A stretch of 64,000 bases of DNA from Microbacterium arborescens (lineage in GTDB: Bacteria; Actinomycetota; Actinomycetes; Actinomycetales; Microbacteriaceae): NCBI RefSeq assembly GCF_030369635.1, contig NZ_CP128474.1:1178001-1242000 (forward strand), written 5' to 3'. A program made the position numbers and the translations under genes. Below the pieces are notes generated by a model. It had not been told where the DNA came from. It saw nothing but the letters and a program-made list of their open reading frames with translations, and searched no databases. Below, in pieces: positions 40,724 through 49,216 of the stretch; the first letter of the stretch is position 1, and every line of letters begins with the position of its first letter.

Positions 40724-42511
40724 ATGCAGCAGAACATGCCTGAGCGCAATGAGAACCAGCCCGACGAGACCGATCCCGCGGTCCTCGCCGACAGTGAGAG
40801 CATCCACACGACGGCCATCGGTATCGTCGGTGGCACCGCGCAGGTCGACGTCGCGCTTCCCGTCGCTGACGACGACCTCGACGACGACGACGTCATCGAC
40901 GGTGAGATCGGCGACGAGCAGCTGACGACCGGCGACATCCCGCTCGGCGGCGGCCAGGACGAGCAGCATGACGCTGCCGAGGTGTCGTACGACGCCGATG
41001 TCCGCGGCTCCGAGGACGGGGGAAGTGTCGACGACGCGTCGGGCGACGAACCCCATGCGGACGACGAGCTCGCAGACGACGAGGTCGAAGACCACGAGTT
41101 CGAGGACCACGGGCTCCCGGAGGCGGACGAGACCGCGGGAGACGGGTCATTCGATCACGCCGTCGATGACGTCGACAGCGACACCTCCGTCGACGAGGGG
41201 GCCGCAGAGCCCGCCGGCGAGGTCGTGACCGCCACCATCGAGGACGAGGACGACTCCGAGCCCGGACCCGACGACGCGGCGATCGCCGACGTCGTCGCGG
41301 ATGCGCCGGATGCTGCTGCGGGTGCCTCGGACGTCGCAGTGGAGAACGCCGCCGCCGCGCCTGAGGACGTCGACGCCGTCGACGGCGGGGTGGTCGTCGC
41401 GACCGTCGTGCCGACCTCGACGCCGATCACCGGATCCGTGCCCACCACCCGCCGCCAGGCTCACCACGTCGCCGAGCAGGTCCGGCACGCGAGCGAGCGG
41501 GTCCAGGTCACGCGTCAGGCAGAGCCCGTGCTGCAGTCGCGGCGTCTGGGCGATCTCGAGCCGGGCCGCGAAACAGCGGATCTGCTCACCGCCGAGCGCC
41601 TTCTCGATCCGGCCCAGGTCGTTCGGGCCGAGCCCGAGGGGCGCTGGCAGCGCCTGGTGTACAGCGTCTCGGGCCATCGCATCAACCTCGGCGACAGCAA
41701 GCGGGCCCGCTCCCGTAAAGAGCTCGACCGCCGCATCTCGGCCCCGCTCGCGGGTGGGGCGAAGTTCGTCCCCGTGCTCTCGCGTAAGGGCGGCGTCGGG
41801 AAGACGACCGTGACCACCCTGCTGGGGATGGCGCTCGCAGACGCCCGCGACGACCGCGTCATCGCGATCGACGCCAACCCCGACCGCGGCACGCTCGCCG
41901 ATCGCATCGGCCGCACGAGCGGCAAGACCGTGCGCGACCTGGCGCGTGCTCGGGGCGAGGTGGTCGGGTTCAACGATCTCTCCGCGATCGTCGCGCGAGA
42001 CGAGACCCGCCTCGACGTGCTCGCGTCCGACACCGACCCGCACATCTCCGAAGCTTTCAGCGACCACGACTACGAGGATGTCGCTGCGATCGCTGCGCAC
42101 TACTACTCGATCGTCCTCACCGACACCGGCACCGGAATCGTGCATTCCGTCATGGGAGCGACGCTCGGGATGTCCGACCAGATCGTCGTGGTCGCCGGGC
42201 TCTCCGTCGATGAGGCACGGCTGGCTTCCGAGACGCTGACGTGGCTCGAGTCCAACGGTTTCGCCGACGCGGTGAAGAACGCCGTCGTGGTGCTCAACAC
42301 CTCACGACCGGGAACGCCCATGGTGCGCGCGGACGAACTCGAGACGCACTTCGCCACGCGGGTGCGCTCCGTGCTGCGCGTGCCGTACGACCCGCACCTC
42401 GCGGCGGGAAGCGCGGTCTCGTTCCGCGATCTCGATCCGGCGACCCGCGAGGCGGCGCGCACGCTGGCAGCGAGCGTCGTCGAGGGGCTCCGACTCGGGG
42501 CGGCGGCCTGA
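40724..42511 (+). CDS. EspI-like ParA/MinD ATPase with long acidic N-terminus
   Basis: A protein of 595 residues. Residues 1 to about 225 are extremely rich in Asp/Glu and low in complexity (for example [17 protein letters not shown]); about 230-330 form a charged linker ending [20 protein letters not shown]; about 335-595 are a ParA/MinD-type ATPase with [29 protein letters not shown] and [12 protein letters not shown]. The linker and ATPase resemble EspI of type VII secretion loci, yet no ESX gene is near. ATG at 40724 is chosen near GGAG; TTG 40715 and ATG 40736 are alternatives. Role unknown; it could use its acidic arm to bind basic partners or membrane-associated machinery. Confidence 0.75.
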   Translation: MQQNMPERNENQPDETDPAVLADSESIHTTAIGIVGGTAQVDVALPVADDDLDDDDVIDGEIGDEQLTTGDIPLGGGQDEQHDAAEVSYDADVRGSEDGGSVDDASGDEPHADDELADDEVEDHEFEDHGLPEADETAGDGSFDHAVDDVDSDTSVDEGAAEPAGEVVTATIEDEDDSEPGPDDAAIADVVADAPDAAAGASDVAVENAAAAPEDVDAVDGGVVVATVVPTSTPITGSVPTTRRQAHHVAEQVRHASERVQVTRQAEPVLQSRRLGDLEPGRETADLLTAERLLDPAQVVRAEPEGRWQRLVYSVSGHRINLGDSKRARSRKELDRRISAPLAGGAKFVPVLSRKGGVGKTTVTTLLGMALADARDDRVIAIDANPDRGTLADRIGRTSGKTVRDLARARGEVVGFNDLSAIVARDETRLDVLASDTDPHISEAFSDHDYEDVAAIAAHYYSIVLTDTGTGIVHSVMGATLGMSDQIVVVAGLSVDEARLASETLTWLESNGFADAVKNAVVVLNTSRPGTPMVRADELETHFATRVRSVLRVPYDPHLAAGSAVSFRDLDPATREAARTLAASVVEGLRLGAAA

Positions 42512-42512
42512 C

Positions 42513-43004
42513 ATGACGGTCCGTGCGATCCGGTTCTTCGGTGACCCCGTCCTCAAATCGACGGCAGCCCCGATCGAGACGATCGACGACGGTGTGCGCT
42601 CGCTCGTCCAAGATCTCCTCGACACGGTCGAACTGCCCGGCCGCGCCGGCGTGGCCGCGCCGCAGATCGGCGTCGGGCTGCGCGCGTTCAGCTACAACGT
42701 CGACGGGGTCGTCGGCTACATCCTCAATCCGCGCCTGGTCGAGGTCTCCGGTGAGCCCTCGCTGATCGGCGAAGGCTGCCTGTCGGTGCCGAACCTCTGG
42801 CACGACACGCTCCGCCACCCCTACGCGCGCGCGGTGGGCATCGACCTCGACGGTGACGAGATCGTCCTCGAGGGCGAAGGTCTCATGGCCCAGGCGCTGC
42901 AGCACGAGTGCGACCATCTCGACGGCATCCTGTACCTCGACCGGCTCTCGCCCGCCGAGCGGCGCATCGCGATGCGCGAGGTGCGCGAGTCTTCCTGGTT
43001 CTGA
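42513..43004 (+). CDS. def: Peptide deformylase
   Basis: A 163-residue deformylase of normal length. Motif 1 GVAAPQIG, motif 2 EGCLSVP with the metal-binding cysteine, motif 3 QHECDHLDG with two histidines and catalytic Glu are complete. It removes the formyl group from nascent proteins. The ATG follows the EspI-like gene's stop by one base, so they are probably co-transcribed. Confidence 0.96.
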   Translation: MTVRAIRFFGDPVLKSTAAPIETIDDGVRSLVQDLLDTVELPGRAGVAAPQIGVGLRAFSYNVDGVVGYILNPRLVEVSGEPSLIGEGCLSVPNLWHDTLRHPYARAVGIDLDGDEIVLEGEGLMAQALQHECDHLDGILYLDRLSPAERRIAMREVRESSWF

Positions 43005-43016
43005 CCCGTCACGACG

Positions 43017-43055
43017 AAGGGGGCCCGGCTGATGATCTACCAGCCGGGCCCCCTT
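43017..43055. terminator. Bidirectional terminator between def and fadD
   Basis: Perfect 15-bp stem (43017-43031 with 43041-43055) and 9-nt loop between two convergent genes. Confidence 0.85.
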
Positions 43056-43068
43056 TCGCGTCATCCGA

Positions 43069-44904
43069 TCATCCGAGCGGAACGTTGCTCGTCTTGACCG
43101 GCTCGTCGTAGATCTCCGAGATCTCGTCCGAGAAGTCGGTGAGGATGACGTTGCGCTTGATGCTCATCTTCGGCGTCAGATGGCCGCTCGCCTCCGTCCA
43201 CTCGGTGTCGAGGATCGTGAACTTGCGGATCGATTCGGCTCGCGAGACGTTGCGGTTGGCATCGTCGATCGCTCGCTGGATCTCGGCGCGGACCTGACTG
43301 TTTTTCGCAGCCTCTGCGATCGTCATGTCGCCCGAGAGGCCGTTGTTCGTCAGCCACGTCGGCAGCATCTCCGGGTCGAGCGTCACGAGCGCGGAGATGA
43401 ACGGCTTCTGATCGCCCACGACGACGACCTGGCCCACGATCGGGTTGGCGCGGATGGGATCCTCGAGCACGGCCGGGGCGACGTTCTTGCCGCCGGCGGT
43501 GACGATGATCTCCTTCTTGCGTCCCGTGATCGTGAGGAAGCCCTCGTCGTCGAACGACCCGATGTCACCCGTCTTGAACCAACCGTCGTTGAACGCCGCT
43601 TCGGTGGCCTCGGGGTTGCGCCAGTACTCGGCGAACACGTTGACGCCCCGTACCTCGACCTCGCCGTCCTCACCGAGGCGCACGCCGACACCGGGGAGGA
43701 CAGGACCGACGGTGCCGATCTTGGACTTCGTCGCGAGGTTCACCGTGGCGGGTGCCGTCGTCTCGGTCAGCCCGTACCCCTCGAGGATCGTGACACCGAG
43801 GCTGTGGAAGAAGTGTCCGAGGCGCGGACCCAGGGGAGCGGATCCCGAGACGGCGTACGTGACGCGGCCGCCCATGGCGGCGCGAAGCTTGCCGTACACG
43901 AGCTTGTCGAACAGTCGGAACTTCAGCTTGGTCACGAGCGGGATGCTCTTGCCTTCCTGCTGCAGCCGGGAGTGGTCGATCGCGACCTGCGCCGCGGCGC
44001 GGAAGATCTTGCCCTTGCCGCCCGCCTCGGCCTTCTGCTCCGCGGAGTTGTAGACCTTCTCGAACACACGCGGCACGGCGAGCAGGAAGGTCGGCTGGAA
44101 GGTGCCGAGCGCGGGGAGCAGCTGCTTGGTGTCGGGTTGATGCCCCGTCTTGACCCCCGCGTGGACGTTGAGGATCGAGATGAAGCGGGCGAACACGTGG
44201 GCCGTCGTGATGAACAGCAGCGTGGATGCGCCACCGGGGTGGTTGACAACCTCTTTGAGCGCTTCGCCGGAGTTGCGGGCGAGCTCGACGAAGTTACTGT
44301 GGGTCAGGACGCAGCCCTTGGGGCGTCCGGTCGATCCCGAGGTGTAGATGAGCGTCGCGATGTCCGAGCCGACGGCGAGATTGCGGCGCCGCTCGATCTC
44401 CTCGTCGGACACGTCGCTTCCGCCCGAGCGCAGCTTGTCGAGGTCTCCCGAAGCCATGACCCACACGTCGCGGACCAGGGGCACGGTCGACCGGATCTCA
44501 TCGATGCGGGCCGCGTGGTCGGCCGACTCGGCGATCGCGAACGTCGCGCCCGAGTCGCTGAGGATCCAGGCGATCTGCGACGCCGAGCTCGTCTCGTAGA
44601 CGGGGACCATGACGGCTCCGGCGAAGAAGATCGCGAAGTCGACGAGCGTCCAGTCGTACGTCGTGCGGGCCACGAACGCGACCTTGTCGCCGGGCTCGAC
44701 ACCCGCGGCGACGAGGCCCTTCGCCAGGGCGATGACCTCGCGTTGGAATTCGGCCGCGGCGATGTCGCGCCATGCACCGTCGTGTGGGACGGCGAAAAGT
44801 GCTCGCGACGGGGTGGCAGCGACCCGGTCGACGAGGAGATCGGTGATGTTCGCGTCAGGGTCGGCTGGAACGACAGCGGGGACTTCGAACTGGACGGCGC
44901 TCAT
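43069..44904 (-). CDS. Long-chain acyl-CoA synthetase (FadD15-like)
   Basis: A 611-residue AMP-forming ligase. The P-loop TLIYTSGSTGRPKGC, the A5 region GYGLTETTAP, the A7/A8 region WFKTGDIGSFDDEGFL then TGRKKEIIVTAGGKNVAP, and the end motif LTPKMSIKRN are complete. It activates fatty acids with ATP and CoA. ATG at 44904 (MSAVQFEVP) follows GAAGGAG by 9 bp; a longer frame lacks similarity. In mycobacteria a fadD15 gene lies at the same end of this cluster. Confidence 0.93.
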   Translation of the reverse strand: MSAVQFEVPAVVPADPDANITDLLVDRVAATPSRALFAVPHDGAWRDIAAAEFQREVIALAKGLVAAGVEPGDKVAFVARTTYDWTLVDFAIFFAGAVMVPVYETSSASQIAWILSDSGATFAIAESADHAARIDEIRSTVPLVRDVWVMASGDLDKLRSGGSDVSDEEIERRRNLAVGSDIATLIYTSGSTGRPKGCVLTHSNFVELARNSGEALKEVVNHPGGASTLLFITTAHVFARFISILNVHAGVKTGHQPDTKQLLPALGTFQPTFLLAVPRVFEKVYNSAEQKAEAGGKGKIFRAAAQVAIDHSRLQQEGKSIPLVTKLKFRLFDKLVYGKLRAAMGGRVTYAVSGSAPLGPRLGHFFHSLGVTILEGYGLTETTAPATVNLATKSKIGTVGPVLPGVGVRLGEDGEVEVRGVNVFAEYWRNPEATEAAFNDGWFKTGDIGSFDDEGFLTITGRKKEIIVTAGGKNVAPAVLEDPIRANPIVGQVVVVGDQKPFISALVTLDPEMLPTWLTNNGLSGDMTIAEAAKNSQVRAEIQRAIDDANRNVSRAESIRKFTILDTEWTEASGHLTPKMSIKRNVILTDFSDEISEIYDEPVKTSNVPLG

Positions 44905-44950
44905 GGGCGGCAACTCCTTCGGTACCGGAAGCGTCTGGCAGGGTACACAC

Positions 44951-44956
44951 ACTCTA
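44951..44956 (-). promoter_or_regulatory. -10 element of fadD
   Basis: TAGAGT on the minus strand, about 47 bp before the start codon; a leadered promoter. Confidence 0.4.
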
Positions 44957-45001
44957 TCTGTCACCCGGTCGCCGAGCCCGCGCCAGGACACGGCGCCCCA
45001 T

Positions 45002-45007
45002 TAGACT
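45002..45007 (+). promoter_or_regulatory. -10 element of the glucokinase operon
   Basis: TAGACT, followed by GGAAAGGA at 45034-45041 and GTG at 45048. Confidence 0.5.
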
Positions 45008-45047
45008 TTCCGGGTCGCCGCCGGTCGGCCGACGGAAAGGACCACGC

Positions 45048-45980
45048 GTGCTCAACATCGGCATCGACATCGGCGGAACCAAGATCGCCGGAGGTGTCGT
45101 CTCCGCCGACGGGACGATCGTCGACCGCATCCGCGTCGACACCCCCGCCGACACCGACGCGCTGGCCGACGCCGTCGCCGACATGGTGCGGCACTTCCGG
45201 GCATCCCACGAGGTGACCGCCGTCGGTGTCGCCGCCGCCGGCTTCCTCGACCGCACGCGGTCGATCATGCGGCACGCGCCCAACATCGACTGGGTCGAGC
45301 ATCCGCTGCGCGCCGAGCTCGAAGCGCGTGTCGGCGTCGCCGTCGTGCTCGAGAACGACGCGAACGCCGCCGGCTGGGCCGAGTACCGCTTCGGCGCCGG
45401 TCGCGGCAGCTCGAACATGGTCATGCTCACCCTCGGCACCGGCGTCGGGGGAGCGGTCATCATCGACGGGCAGCTCCTCATCGGCGGTCGCGGGGCGGCG
45501 GGCGAGCTGGGTCACGTGCGCTTCGAGCGCGGCGGACGCCGGTGCGGCTGCGGACTGCAGGGATGCCTCGAGCAGTACGCGTCGGGACGAGCGCTGCAGC
45601 GCGAGGCGATCGCCATCGCCGACGATCCCGGGCTCGGCTCCGGGCTTGCTCAGGTGCGCGACGAGCAGGGCTCGATCCCCGGCGACGCGATCTCCCGGCT
45701 GATCCTCGCGGACGACCCGGGCGCGCTCGAGGCGCTCCACCGGGTCGCGACGGCTCTGGGAGAGACCACGGGCGGATTCCAGGCCACGCTCGACCCCGAG
45801 ATCTTCGTCATCGGCGGCGGCGTCGCGCAGCTGGGTGAGACGTTGCTCGCGCCGGTCCGGGCGGCCTATCGCGCAGCCCTTCCGGGCGGCGAGAACGCCG
45901 CGCCCGCCGATTTCGCCATCGCCACCCTCGGCAACGATGCCGGCTTGATCGGCGTGGCCGATCTCGCCGGGGGGCGGTGA
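45048..45980 (+). CDS. ROK-family glucokinase
   Basis: A 310-residue ROK kinase. DIGGTKIAGGVV is the ATP phosphate loop; ENDANAAGWAEY the sugar-binding catalytic Asp region; GTGVGGAVIIDG the second phosphate loop; CGCGLQGCLEQY the zinc-binding ROK signature. It phosphorylates glucose to glucose-6-phosphate with ATP, or polyphosphate in some relatives. It sits 3 bp upstream of the plsC gene, forming an operon. Confidence 0.92.
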   Translation: MLNIGIDIGGTKIAGGVVSADGTIVDRIRVDTPADTDALADAVADMVRHFRASHEVTAVGVAAAGFLDRTRSIMRHAPNIDWVEHPLRAELEARVGVAVVLENDANAAGWAEYRFGAGRGSSNMVMLTLGTGVGGAVIIDGQLLIGGRGAAGELGHVRFERGGRRCGCGLQGCLEQYASGRALQREAIAIADDPGLGSGLAQVRDEQGSIPGDAISRLILADDPGALEALHRVATALGETTGGFQATLDPEIFVIGGGVAQLGETLLAPVRAAYRAALPGGENAAPADFAIATLGNDAGLIGVADLAGGR

Positions 45981-45983
45981 CCG

Positions 45984-46673
45984 GTGTTCTACTGGCTGAT
46001 GAAGTACATCTTCATCGGACCCGTGGTGAAGGCGATCTTCCGGCCCTGGATCGTCGGTCGGCGGAACGTGCCCGCGACCGGCGCGGCGATCTTCGCCAGC
46101 AACCACCTGTCGGTGAGCGACTCGATCTTCCTGCCGCTCATGATCGACCGGCCCATGTCGTTCCTCGCCAAGAGCGACTACTTCACGGGTACGGGCCTCA
46201 AAGGCTGGGCGACCCGGGTGTTCATGAAGGCGACCGGTCAGATCGCGATCGATCGGACCGGGGGCAAGGCATCCGAGGCCTCGCTCAACACCGGACTGCA
46301 GGTCCTCGGCCGCGGTGACCTGCTCGGGATCTACCCCGAGGGCACACGCAGTCCCGACGGCAAGCTCTACCGCGGGCGCACGGGGCTGGCGCGCATGGCG
46401 CTGGAGGCCCGTGTGCCGGTCATCCCCGTGGTGATGGTCGACACCGACGCGGTCATGCCCATCGGGCGCAGCATCCCCCGCGTTGGGCGCGTGGGAATGG
46501 TCATCGGCGAGCCGCTCGATTTCTCGCGCTTCCAGGGGATGGAAGGGGATCGCTACGTGCTGCGCTCGGTGACCGACGAGATCATGGTCGCGCTGCAGCG
46601 TCTGGGCGAGCAGGAGTACGAAGACGTCTACGCCTCGTCGGTCAAGGAGCGTGCGGCGCAGCAGCAGGCCTGA
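45984..46673 (+). CDS. 1-acyl-glycerol-3-phosphate acyltransferase (PlsC family)
   Basis: A 229-residue acyltransferase. NHLSVSDSIF is the catalytic HX4D box, GIYPEGTRSPDGKL the substrate-binding EGTR box, and VIPVVMVDTD block IV. A hydrophobic N-terminal segment peripherally anchors it. It adds the second acyl chain in phospholipid synthesis or transfers acyl groups to related acceptors. GTG start just after the glucokinase stop. The mycobacterial Rv2182c orthologue occupies the same neighbourhood. Confidence 0.9.
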   Translation: MFYWLMKYIFIGPVVKAIFRPWIVGRRNVPATGAAIFASNHLSVSDSIFLPLMIDRPMSFLAKSDYFTGTGLKGWATRVFMKATGQIAIDRTGGKASEASLNTGLQVLGRGDLLGIYPEGTRSPDGKLYRGRTGLARMALEARVPVIPVVMVDTDAVMPIGRSIPRVGRVGMVIGEPLDFSRFQGMEGDRYVLRSVTDEIMVALQRLGEQEYEDVYASSVKERAAQQQA

Positions 46674-46707
46674 GCGTCACACGACCGGCGCGGTGTCGGC
46701 CGAGCAT

Positions 46708-46713
46708 TAGACT
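46708..46713 (+). promoter_or_regulatory. -10 element, leaderless promoter of aroG
   Basis: TAGACT exactly 6 bp before the GTG at 46720. Confidence 0.6.
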
Positions 46714-46719
46714 TGGCGC

Positions 46720-48054
46720 GTGCCTACGCTGGATTCACTCGACTCGTGGCGCGATCTTCCCATCAAGCAGCAGCCGGCGTGGAACGACCCCGACGCCGTC
46801 GCTGCGGTGTCGGCTGAGATCGCGACGCTTCCGCCCCTCGTCTTCGCCGGAGAGGTGGACATCCTCCGCGAGCGCCTCGCGCGCGCGGCATCCGGAGAAG
46901 CCTTCCTGCTGCAGGGCGGTGACTGCGCCGAGACGTTCGCCGGCGCGACCGCGGAGAAGATCCGCAACCGCATCAAGACCGTGCTGCAGATGGCGGTCGT
47001 GTTGACCTATGGCGCCTCGATGCCCGTCGTGAAGATGGGGCGCATGGCCGGCCAGTTCGCCAAGCCGCGCTCGAGCGACACCGAGACGCGCGGCGATGTC
47101 ACGCTGCCCGCCTACCGCGGCGACATCGTCAACGGCTACGACTTCACGGCGGCCTCGCGCCAGCCCGACCCCGCACGGCTGCTCAAGGGCTACCACACGG
47201 CTGCGTCGACACTGAATCTCATCCGCGCGTTCACGCAGGGTGGGTTCGCCGACCTGCGCGAGGTGCACTCGTGGAACAAGGGCTTCGCGTCGAACCCGGC
47301 CAACGCGCGCTACGAGGGACTCGCGGGCGAGATCGACCGCGCCATCAAGTTCATGGAAGCGGCCGGCGCCAACTTCGACGAGCTGCGCGGCGTGGAGTTC
47401 TACACGGGCCACGAGGGCCTGCTGATGGACTACGAGCGTCCGATGACGCGCATCGACTCGCGGACGAACACCCCGTACAACACGTCGTCGCACTTCCTCT
47501 GGATCGGCGAGCGCACCCGCGAGCTCGATGGCGCCCACGTCGACTACTTCTCGAAGATCCGCAACCCGATCGGCGTGAAGCTCGGCCCCACGACGTCGAC
47601 CGACACCGCGCTGGCGCTGATCGACAAGCTCGACCCCGAGCGCGAGCCGGGTCGTCTCACCTTCATCACGCGTATGGGTGCGGGCAAGATCCGCGACGCG
47701 CTGCCGCCGCTGCTCGAGGCCGTGAAGGACTCCGGCGCGACGCCGCTGTGGGTCACCGATCCCATGCACGGCAACGGCATCACGACGCCGACCGGCTACA
47801 AGACGCGTCGCTTCGACGACGTCGTCGACGAGGTCCGCGGGTTCTTCGAAGCGCACCGCGCGGTCGGCACCTTCCCCGGCGGCATCCACGTCGAGCTCAC
47901 CGGTGACGACGTCACCGAGTGCCTCGGCGGCTCCGAGATGATCGACGAGGCGACACTGGCCACGCGCTACGAGAGCCTGTGCGACCCGAGACTGAACCAC
48001 ATGCAGAGCCTCGAGCTCGCCTTCCTGGTCGCCGAGGAGCTCGAGAAGCGCTGA
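46720..48054 (+). CDS. aroG: 3-deoxy-7-phosphoheptulonate synthase, class II
   Basis: A 444-residue plant-type (class II) DAHP synthase. FLLQGGDCAETF, PVVKMGRMAGQFAKPRS, HEGLLMDYERP and WVTDPMHGNG are hallmark blocks, including metal ligands Cys, His, Glu and Asp. It makes the first intermediate of the shikimate pathway from PEP and erythrose-4-phosphate. The GTG start follows TAGACT by 6 bp (leaderless). A long inverted repeat follows the gene and probably ends transcription. Confidence 0.96.
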   Translation: MPTLDSLDSWRDLPIKQQPAWNDPDAVAAVSAEIATLPPLVFAGEVDILRERLARAASGEAFLLQGGDCAETFAGATAEKIRNRIKTVLQMAVVLTYGASMPVVKMGRMAGQFAKPRSSDTETRGDVTLPAYRGDIVNGYDFTAASRQPDPARLLKGYHTAASTLNLIRAFTQGGFADLREVHSWNKGFASNPANARYEGLAGEIDRAIKFMEAAGANFDELRGVEFYTGHEGLLMDYERPMTRIDSRTNTPYNTSSHFLWIGERTRELDGAHVDYFSKIRNPIGVKLGPTTSTDTALALIDKLDPEREPGRLTFITRMGAGKIRDALPPLLEAVKDSGATPLWVTDPMHGNGITTPTGYKTRRFDDVVDEVRGFFEAHRAVGTFPGGIHVELTGDDVTECLGGSEMIDEATLATRYESLCDPRLNHMQSLELAFLVAEELEKR

Positions 48055-48076
48055 GCCTCGGCGCTTCAGCATCGCG

Positions 48077-48134
48077 CGAGAGCGCACATCCGCACGGTTA
48101 CGGGGTCTCCCCACCGTGCAGATGTGCGCTCTCG
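48077..48134 (+). terminator. Long inverted repeat after aroG
   Basis: Outer 14-bp arms (48077-48090 and 48121-48134) and inner 6-bp arms CACGGT/ACCGTG separated by a 2-nt internal loop; 14-nt apical loop. It can terminate aroG transcription, and its right arm recurs at 49165-49187. Confidence 0.65.
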
Positions 48135-48135
48135 C
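48113..48135 (+). repeat. Direct repeat copy 1 flanking the DUF559-type gene
   Basis: A 23-bp sequence that matches 49165-49187 at 20 of 23 positions; it is also the right arm of the aroG hairpin. Confidence 0.6.
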
Positions 48136-48191
48136 TGTCTCGAGGTGTGGATAGGCCGGGCCGATGAGGGTTCCGGGGGGAATGTGGGCGG

Positions 48192-49112
48192 GTGAACCGC
48201 CGCGCTCCTCTGCCACGACCCGTCACCGCACAGGCATTCACCACGGACGAGGCGCGCGCGTTCGGCGTGAGCCGCGGCAGGCTGCGGGCCGCCGATCTGC
48301 GGCATCCGCACCATGGTGTCTACGCCGCATTCGACGCCATCGGCGCCGACGACATCCTCGGGCGCTGCCGCCTGATCCTGCCCGCGCTGGGGCCGACGCA
48401 ACTCTTCTCCGGCCGAACGGCCGCGGCGCTATGGGGGATGCCGTTGCCCTGGGTCTCCGGTCCGCCGATGCTCGAGGTGATCACGGCCGGCGGCGGAGCG
48501 GCGATGCGGCGCCCCGGTGTTCTGGGATCGCGGACGAGCCTCGTTCTCGAACGCCGGGACGTCGAGGGCCTGCCCGTGATCACACCGACCGAGGCCTGGT
48601 GTCGGCTCGCTGCCGGTCCGCAGCCCCTCGGTCACCGGTGGCTCGTCGCGACAGCCGACTACCTCCTCAGCGGACGACGCGGCGAGCGGGGCCGCACGCG
48701 TCCTCTCGCGACGCGCGCTGAACTCGAGACGGCTGTGGTCGATCGGGGAAGTGCGCGCGGAGCCCGGTCGTTGCGCACTGCGTTGGAGCGCGCCCGATCG
48801 CCCGTGGATTCACCCCAGGAATCGATCCTGCGCGTCGCGCTCATCGACGCGGGAATCCCCGAACCGCGGGTGCAGGTCGCGGTTCGCACGGCTGCGGGCG
48901 TGAGGCACGCCGACATGGGATGGCCCGAGCACCGGCTGCTCCTCGAGTACCAGGGCGACGAGCATCGCGCGTCACGACGCCGATGGCTCGACGATCTCAC
49001 GCGTGTGCAGCTGCTCGAGGATGCCGGGTACCGCGTCATCCTCGTCGGAGCGGCCGACCTCGACGACGACGCGCGGGCGCTGGCCGCCCGCATCCGTCGC
49101 GCTCTCGCCTGA
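48192..49112 (+). CDS. AbiEi-type winged-helix plus DUF559 nuclease-fold protein
   Basis: A 306-residue protein. Residues about 10-100 look like an AbiEi_4-type DNA-binding/regulatory region (AFTTDEARAFGVSRGRLRAAD, SGRTAAALWGMP). Residues about 205-300 are a DUF559/Vsr-like PD-(D/E)XK domain: SPQESILRVAL supplies the first acidic residue, GVRHADMGWPE the aspartate, LLLEYQGDEH the E-x-Q pair, and YRVILVGAADL the end. Such genes are frequent, scattered and variable in actinobacteria, and their role (type IV toxin-antitoxin, repair or defence) is unproven. Flanked by a near-identical 23-bp repeat, which suggests gain of the gene between aroG and pknL. Confidence 0.78.
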   Translation: MNRRAPLPRPVTAQAFTTDEARAFGVSRGRLRAADLRHPHHGVYAAFDAIGADDILGRCRLILPALGPTQLFSGRTAAALWGMPLPWVSGPPMLEVITAGGGAAMRRPGVLGSRTSLVLERRDVEGLPVITPTEAWCRLAAGPQPLGHRWLVATADYLLSGRRGERGRTRPLATRAELETAVVDRGSARGARSLRTALERARSPVDSPQESILRVALIDAGIPEPRVQVAVRTAAGVRHADMGWPEHRLLLEYQGDEHRASRRRWLDDLTRVQLLEDAGYRVILVGAADLDDDARALAARIRRALA

Positions 49113-49164
49113 ACCGCTCGGAGGTCGGCGAGGACGCGTATTCGCAGGGTGCAGGAGGCTGCTG

Positions 49165-49187
49165 ACCGTGCATTCGTGCGCTCTCGC
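49165..49187 (+). repeat. Direct repeat copy 2 flanking the DUF559-type gene
   Basis: Matches copy 1 (48113-48135) in 20 of 23 bases; the shared core is GTGCGCTCTCGC. It lies just beyond the 3' end of the kinase gene. Confidence 0.6.
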
Positions 49188-49216
49188 ACTCGTCGGGCCC
49201 GGAAGACCGGGCAGGC

